A stretch of DNA of 64,000 bases, from positions 94,942-158,941 of the forward strand of contig NZ_ANAH02000024.1 of the NCBI RefSeq assembly GCF_000335475.2. Reading direction: 5' to 3'. The stretch's first letter is position 1. Each line of letters opens with the position of its first letter. Shown piece by piece: positions 59,698-64,000 of this stretch. Made by a program: the position numbers and the translations under genes. The DNA comes from Cystobacter fuscus DSM 2262 (lineage in GTDB: Bacteria; Myxococcota; Myxococcia; Myxococcales; Myxococcaceae). Below the pieces are notes generated by a model. It was given only the letters and a program-made list of their open reading frames with translations, had not been told where the DNA came from and did no database searches.

Positions 59698-61767
59698 ATG
59701 CGACGGATGCCGGTGGACCTGCCCCATTTCGAGCAAGCCCAGGAGGGATTGGTCCGCCATTTCGGGCTGGCCGAGTTCCGCCCGGGGCAGGCGCAGGTCA
59801 TCAGCTCCGTGCTCAGCGGGCGCAACACGGTGGTGGTGATGCCCACGGGGGCGGGCAAGAGCCTGTGCTACCAGCTCCCGGCGATGCTGCTGCCCGGGGT
59901 GACGCTCGTCATCTCCCCGCTCATCGCGCTGATGAAGGATCAGGTGGAGCAGCTCACCGCGCGAGGCATCCCCGCCACGTTCATCAACTCGTCGCTGTCG
60001 GACATGGACCGGGCCGACCGCATCCGGCGCCTGCGCGCGGGCGAGTACAAGCTCGTCTACGTGGCGCCCGAGCGCTTTCGCAGCCCGAGCTTCCTGGACG
60101 CGCTGGCCCAGGTGGGCGTGGACTTGCTCGCGGTGGACGAGGCGCACTGCATCTCGCAGTGGGGCCATGACTTCCGGCCGGACTATGCGCAGTTGGGCCA
60201 GGTGCGCAAGCGCCTGCGGCCGCCGCGCACGGTGGCGCTCACGGCCACGGCCACGCCGGAGGTGCGCGACGACATCGTGCGCTCGTTGTTGATGAAGGAC
60301 CCCCAGGTGTTCGCCGAGGGCTTCGACCGGCCCAACCTCTTCCTGGAGGTGTTCGACGTCGGCGGGGACGAGGACAAGCGCCGGGCGTGCGCGGGGCTGG
60401 CGAAGCTGGGGGGCAGCGGCATCATCTACTGCTCCACGCGCAAGTCGGCGGAGAACACGCACTCGGCGCTGTGCGAGCGGGGAGTGAACGCCATCCTCTA
60501 CCACGCGGGCATGGACGACGACGCGCGGCGCCGGGCGCAGGACGAGTTCATGTCCGGCAAGGACGCGGTGGCGGTGGCCACCAACGCCTTCGGCATGGGC
60601 ATCGACAAGCCGGACATCCGCTTCGTGGCGCACGCGAACATCCCCAAGGCGGTGGAGGCGTACTACCAGGAGATCGGCCGCGCGGGCCGGGACCGGGGCC
60701 CCGCCTTCGCCGCGCTGCTCTTCAACCACGCGGACGTGTACACGCAGGAGCGGCTCATCCAGGGCAACCACCCCTCGGAGGCCGTCATCTCCGATTTGTG
60801 GAACGTGCTGCGCGAGGTGCCCGAGTACGACAAGGGCCAGCACGTGCTGGCGGCGCAGACGGGGGCGAGCGAGTTCGAGATCTCCGCCGCGCTGCGCATC
60901 CTGGAGCGCGAGGGCAAGGTGGAGCGCGGCAGCCGGGGCGAGGGCGAGTACGGGATTACGCTCACGGACAAGGCGCCCACGACCCAACCGCATGCGCCAG
61001 ACGCGCGGCGGCTGCTCGCCTCGTTCCTGGAGACGTTTCCCGTGGGGCGCTCGGCCACCACGCAACTGCCCATCCTCGCGCGGCGCACGGGCCTGTCCTC
61101 GGAGGACATCCAGCACGCGCTCAAGCTGCTGGAGCGCGCGGGGGCGGTGAAGGTGCGCCGGCCCTTCTCCGGGCGGACCATCCGCGCGCTGGAGCAGGTG
61201 CCGTTTCGCGAGCTGGGGGTGGACCTGAGCAAGGTGCGCGAGCAGGAGCGGCGCTCGCTCATGCACCTCAAGCAGATGACGGACTACGCGTACACCAAGC
61301 GGTGCCGCCGTGCCTTCATCCTCAACTACTTCGGGCAGCAGGACGTGGACGCCACGTGCGGCAACTGTGATCGGTGCGCGGGCAGCCGGCTGCAGCGGCT
61401 GGAGGGGATGGCGCGTTCGTCCACCGCGCCCCGGGCCACGCCGACGCTCGCGCCGGGCCGGCCCGAGGGCTACAGCGAGCTGGCCGCCACGGAGCTGAGG
61501 CGCTGGCGCAAGGAGCTCGCGAAAGACTTGCAGGTGCCCCCCTTCATCATCTTCAACGACGAGACGCTGCGCGGACTCGCCGCGGCGCTGCCCATCGAGC
61601 GCGAGGCGTTCCTCGCGGTGAAGGGCACGGGGGAGAGCCGCTGGGAGCGCTTCGGCGTCAAGGTGGTGGAGATCTGCCTGATGGCGCGGGCCGCGGGCCA
61701 CGAGCCCATCGCCGTGGCCCCTACCCCGCCCCGCGTCCGCAAGGGCTCGCGGAGTTCGCGCTCCTGA
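59698..61767 (+). CDS. recQ: ATP-dependent DNA helicase RecQ
   Basis: 689 aa from the ATG at 59698, with GGAAGGA 10 bases upstream; a TTG at 59692 is less likely. Helicase motifs are complete: FRPGQ, MPTGAGKSL (Walker A), DEAHCISQWGHDFRPDY (DEAH and aromatic loop), ALTATATP, IIYCSTRKSAE and QEIGRAGRD. The RQC zinc knuckle is CGNCDRC with an upstream Cys, and the C-terminus has an HRDC domain (ATELRRWRKELAKDLQVPPFIIFNDETLRGLA). It is a 3'-5' helicase for recombination and replication-fork repair, with the operon context of radC. Confidence 0.97.
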   Translation: MRRMPVDLPHFEQAQEGLVRHFGLAEFRPGQAQVISSVLSGRNTVVVMPTGAGKSLCYQLPAMLLPGVTLVISPLIALMKDQVEQLTARGIPATFINSSLSDMDRADRIRRLRAGEYKLVYVAPERFRSPSFLDALAQVGVDLLAVDEAHCISQWGHDFRPDYAQLGQVRKRLRPPRTVALTATATPEVRDDIVRSLLMKDPQVFAEGFDRPNLFLEVFDVGGDEDKRRACAGLAKLGGSGIIYCSTRKSAENTHSALCERGVNAILYHAGMDDDARRRAQDEFMSGKDAVAVATNAFGMGIDKPDIRFVAHANIPKAVEAYYQEIGRAGRDRGPAFAALLFNHADVYTQERLIQGNHPSEAVISDLWNVLREVPEYDKGQHVLAAQTGASEFEISAALRILEREGKVERGSRGEGEYGITLTDKAPTTQPHAPDARRLLASFLETFPVGRSATTQLPILARRTGLSSEDIQHALKLLERAGAVKVRRPFSGRTIRALEQVPFRELGVDLSKVREQERRSLMHLKQMTDYAYTKRCRRAFILNYFGQQDVDATCGNCDRCAGSRLQRLEGMARSSTAPRATPTLAPGRPEGYSELAATELRRWRKELAKDLQVPPFIIFNDETLRGLAAALPIEREAFLAVKGTGESRWERFGVKVVEICLMARAAGHEPIAVAPTPPRVRKGSRSSRS

Positions 61768-61798
61768 CAAAGGTGGCGTTCTGAGCCCGAACGTGGAG

Positions 61799-61821
61799 GC
61801 GGCGGGAAGTGAACCCGCCGC
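61799..61821 (+). terminator. Stem-loop downstream of recQ
   Basis: GCGGCGGG / CCCGCCGC is a perfect 8-bp stem with the 7-base loop AAGTGAA, 31 bases after the recQ stop. No U-tract follows. The loop superficially resembles a tRNA T-arm but lacks the conserved T-loop, so I read it as a terminator. Confidence 0.55.
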
Positions 61822-61927
61822 TCGGAGCATCCGGAAAGAGCGCTCCTATTCGGTTGCACGCGGTTGCCATGGGGGGGTGCTGACGCACGGGTTTGCACGG
61901 GTGCGCTGCGAGCGTTGCAAGCATTGG

Positions 61928-62365
61928 TCAGCTCTGGAGCGCCTCCGCCACCGGCCGGATGACGTCAGTGGCATCGTCCACTGCCGCAAGCGCCTCGTAG
62001 AGCGCCTCGTGGAGCTGTCCGGAGTCCTCGGAGAGGGCGAACCCGAGAGCGGAAGCTGCGCGAGCCTTAGAGAAGAGCCGGAGTACCTCCGGCCTCTTTG
62101 CTTCATCGTCTTCCTCATCCAGGCGGAGGTACTCGTCATCGAGCCGGGCAGCGAGGCTCTCGATCTTCCGGAGCAGATCGCGCTCCACCTCCCCCCCCTG
62201 GCGGAGGTGCTCGAGTGCGGCGACAACCTCTTCACCTTCAAGACCCACCCGCGAGGCTACAAGCGTACAGGCAACCCGCGTGGCCTTGCGTCGGTGCTCG
62301 GGTGTCGCGTGCCTGAAGCTCTCGGCCAGGTCGGGAGAGATCGAATCCAAGCGGAACATGATCAC
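61928..62365 (-). CDS. Candidate immunity protein of the lipoprotein toxin
   Basis: 145 aa. A GTG start at 62365 overlaps the toxin stop (GTGA); an internal ATG at 62359 is the alternative. The sequence is all helical and acidic (EEVVAALEHLRQGGEVERDLLRKIESLAARLDDEYLRLDEEDDEAKRP), with no signal peptide. Small acidic proteins encoded directly behind a toxin are the usual layout of immunity genes. No homology to a named immunity family is visible, so the role is inferred from position. Confidence 0.62.
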   Translation of the reverse strand: MIMFRLDSISPDLAESFRHATPEHRRKATRVACTLVASRVGLEGEEVVAALEHLRQGGEVERDLLRKIESLAARLDDEYLRLDEEDDEAKRPEVLRLFSKARAASALGFALSEDSGQLHEALYEALAAVDDATDVIRPVAEALQS

Positions 62366-63279
62366 GGCACCTTCAACGGCGTCACGGGGACCGCTCCGGC
62401 GCCCTCGATGGCAGCCGCGCAGGAGGGACAGATGGGACGAGTCGCGCCGACCTCGAGGAGGCGCAATCCGTTCTGCTGAGTGAAGTTCACGATGTCGGCC
62501 TCCGCGTGACCAAGGCCCGGAGCAAGCGTCTCTCCTGGCTTCAGGAGCACACCCGGCCGCAGGTAGCCACGCGGCTCGCTCGTGCCGATCAGCATACGCT
62601 GTGCTCCGCTGGCGTCCTCAGCCAATCCCACGCCCATCGTGATACGCCCCTGCTGAGCGGAAGGGAGCGCGGCCCGCAGCTCTGCCACTCTGGCGGTCGT
62701 TCCTCCTGCATCTGTGGCCCCCGCGCGTACCTCGGCTCCGGCTGCGCTGGCTTCTGCCCGCTCCAGCACACTGCCCATCATCAGGATGCTCAAGACCGAG
62801 GCGAGAACGGCGTTCTGCACCCCTTTGAGTCTGGCGGCGCGCTCGAAGCTTTGTGCGAGCACGTGGCGCAGCCTCATGCCGCCCGCTTCGCGGGAGGGAA
62901 TCAACTCATCGAGGAAGCTCCAGCGCACGGTGCAGGAGGGCAGAGAGGTACACACCAGGCCCAGGGCCTGGTCCGCCAGGGGCCCACCCGTGGCGGCCAC
63001 CTGAGTCTCCAGTTGGCCGAAGAGAGTCCGGGCACGCGAGTCCCCCCGTTGAGCGTCCGCGTACACCTGCTCGAGGTGAGCGGAACGGTGCACCAGCAGC
63101 ACGTCGGAGCCCTTGGCCCGCAGCCGCCCCCGCTCGTCACAGTACAGGGAGTAGTCGAAGGGAGGAGCCACATCCTGGCGCAGTTGCTCGAGTGTTACCG
63201 CCTCGTCCTCATCGCAACTGCTGCCTGCGAGCACCAGGCTGAGTCCCGCCAGCACCAGGAGTCGTAGCCATGAATGCAT
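62362..63279 (-). CDS. Lipoprotein with C-terminal deaminase-type toxin domain (SitA-like)
   Basis: 305 aa from the ATG at 63279; a GTG at 63294 is an alternative start. A hydrophobic signal ends at GSSC (C22), an imperfect lipobox followed by acidic residues. The middle region has a conserved-looking Cys pair (LVCTSLPSC) and a hydrophobic helix (about 160-175). The last 90 residues read as a cytidine-deaminase fold with the zinc site H258-A-E260 (GLGHAEADI) and C284-P-S-C287 (RPICPSCAAA). Secreted or transferred deaminase toxins are known in polymorphic systems. In Myxococcus the SitA toxins are lipoproteins passed by outer-membrane exchange, followed by an immunity gene, as here. SitA membership is inference. 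Confidence 0.72.
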   Translation of the reverse strand: MHSWLRLLVLAGLSLVLAGSSCDEDEAVTLEQLRQDVAPPFDYSLYCDERGRLRAKGSDVLLVHRSAHLEQVYADAQRGDSRARTLFGQLETQVAATGGPLADQALGLVCTSLPSCTVRWSFLDELIPSREAGGMRLRHVLAQSFERAARLKGVQNAVLASVLSILMMGSVLERAEASAAGAEVRAGATDAGGTTARVAELRAALPSAQQGRITMGVGLAEDASGAQRMLIGTSEPRGYLRPGVLLKPGETLAPGLGHAEADIVNFTQQNGLRLLEVGATRPICPSCAAAIEGAGAVPVTPLKVP

Positions 63280-63342
63280 GGCGTATTCTTGCACTTGCCC
63301 GCGCGAAGCCTCAATGCCGCTGTGGCAGCGAAGGTGTCCAGC

Positions 63343-63380
63343 GAAGGTGTCAAAGGACTCGTTCCGACCTCTCGTCTCCT
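63343..63380. repeat. 38-base direct repeat, left copy
   Basis: GAAGGTGTCAAAGGACTCGTT… matches 63946-63983 in 36 of 38 positions in the same orientation. The AAGGTGTC core also occurs once more just before each copy. It flanks the small lipoprotein gene. Confidence 0.8.
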
Positions 63381-63499
63381 ACGAATCGTCCGACACCTTC
63401 TCCGGGCCTTCTCCGGCCGCTTCGCGTCTCACTCCTTCGTTGACGGGTTTGTCCGGAGACGGCAGGTTGCCCACGAAACGACGTCGCGGCGTGGAGACC

Positions 63500-63871
63500 T
63501 TACTTGCCGGACGCGGGCGCGGCCTCCGCCGGTGCTTGTTGGGCGGCCGGATTGCTCGGACGGAAGATGCAGGCGACGGCGCCGTCGGTCAAAACGACCT
63601 GGTAACGCAGGTCACAGTTGAGGCCCGCGAACAGCACGGGGAGCTGCTGGTTTCCCCAGCTGTTGGGCAAGAAGACGATTTTCTGGCCCGGTTTGCAGTT
63701 GTCCACCTGTCGCAAGTTCTTGGTTTCGCAGATGACGTCCTGCGCGATGTCGGTCGCGGCCACGCCTGGTGCCGCGGGCGTCTGCGCATTGGCGCCAGCC
63801 TGCTGGCAGCCCGCCAGCGCAGCGGTGGCGACCACTGCCGAAATGACCTTCATGCGGATGTTCGAGTTCAT
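63500..63871 (-). CDS. Small predicted lipoprotein
   Basis: 123 aa, ATG at 63871 preceded by AAGGGGAA. A clear type II signal (VISAVVATAALAGC) is followed by an Ala/Gln/Pro-rich spacer and a compact domain with four Cys (VICETKNLRQVDNCKPG; LNCDLRYQVVLTDGAVACIF), suggesting two disulphides. The codon usage is visibly less GC-biased than neighbours (for example AAG/ATG-rich N-terminus). The family was not recognised. It lies between two direct repeats, so it may be a recent arrival. Confidence 0.8.
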   Translation of the reverse strand: MNSNIRMKVISAVVATAALAGCQQAGANAQTPAAPGVAATDIAQDVICETKNLRQVDNCKPGQKIVFLPNSWGNQQLPVLFAGLNCDLRYQVVLTDGAVACIFRPSNPAAQQAPAEAAPASGK

Positions 63872-63945
63872 GTTTTCCCCTTGAGGAAGCCGACTCCATC
63901 ACAGAAACCGGCTCCATCGGCTCCCAGTCCCAAGGTGTCTCCTGG

Positions 63946-63983
63946 GAAGGTGTCAAAGGACTCGTTCCAACATCTCGTCTCCT
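63946..63983. repeat. 38-base direct repeat, right copy
   Basis: Second copy of the repeat at 63343-63380, 603 bases away, near the right edge of the window. Only 17 bases of sequence remain after it, so nothing further can be said about its right flank. Confidence 0.8.
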
Positions 63984-64000
63984 GTCGGGTAGACCGGGGC

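Noticed and set aside
61799..61821. tRNA T-arm-like sequence after recQ
   Set aside because: The loop lacks the conserved TTC-purine-A pattern and no acceptor, D or anticodon arms can be built around it; a simple hairpin explains it.

Overview
The window is very GC-rich, densely coded, and has strong G/C preference at third codon positions, so long open frames antisense to real genes are common and were ignored. Several families point to a myxobacterium, probably suborder Cystobacterineae (Archangium/Cystobacter/Melittangium-like). These are a TIGR02265 (Myxococcus/Stigmatella paralogous family) protein, a WGR plus TIGR02996 protein, an FHA-GAF-cyclase, many ECF sigma factors and hybrid kinases, numerous lipoproteins, and a lipoprotein/deaminase toxin resembling the SitA toxins of myxobacterial outer-membrane exchange. 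The genus is inferred from gene content. I found no rRNA, convincing tRNA, CRISPR array or transposase.

Region 1 (1-11,600, minus strand) is the most unusual part. Ten tightly packed genes run right to left: radical SAM enzyme, 349-aa protein, five-TM membrane protein, coiled-coil protein, soluble FtsH-like AAA+/M41 metalloprotease, 88-aa protein, 1080-aa protein, MoxR AAA+ ATPase, a vWA-like protein without a recognisable MIDAS, and a WGR/TIGR02996 protein. Nearly all junctions are start/stop overlaps. This fits the FtsH-MoxR-vWA 'ternary system', a class predicted computationally to act in biological conflict or stress responses and, to my knowledge, without an experimentally defined function.

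Region 2 (11,600-20,500) holds two nearly identical Uma2-type nuclease genes flanking a GNAT acetyltransferase, then a DUF418 membrane protein, a VOC protein, a lipoprotein, a secreted M28 aminopeptidase, a lipoprotein HtrA protease and an alpha/beta hydrolase. Region 3 (20,600-31,300) has a FixL/FixJ-like two-component pair followed by an unknown gene and a receiver-only duplicate of the regulator. After these come a cupin, a cysteine-repeat secreted protein, a Tat-exported DUF839 protein, an OPT transporter, a SlyD-like isomerase and a dicarboxylate symporter.

Region 4 (31,300-35,700, minus) contains a solitary DNA methyltransferase and a coupled TfuA-YcaO pair (a backbone thioamidation signature) with no visible precursor peptide, behind a TIGR02265 gene and a heptad-repeat coiled-coil gene. 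Region 5 (35,800-42,100) has two ECF sigma loci. One is sigma/zinc-finger anti-sigma/Spy-like periplasmic protein. The other is envelope protein/sigma/membrane-anchored TPR-like protein. An SGNH hydrolase and a beta-rich lipoprotein lie between them.

Region 6 (42,100-61,800) carries a double-length UvrA (four ABC modules), a P450, a trypsin-like protease, a hybrid histidine kinase, and an adenylate cyclase divergent from a CRP-type regulator. It continues with an M18 aminopeptidase, a ChaN-like lipoprotein, an old-yellow-enzyme reductase, and a RadC/DUF3006/RecQ operon. Region 7 (61,800-64,000) looks like an accessory end: a lipoprotein deaminase toxin with a coupled immunity candidate, and a small lipoprotein bracketed by 38-bp direct repeats.
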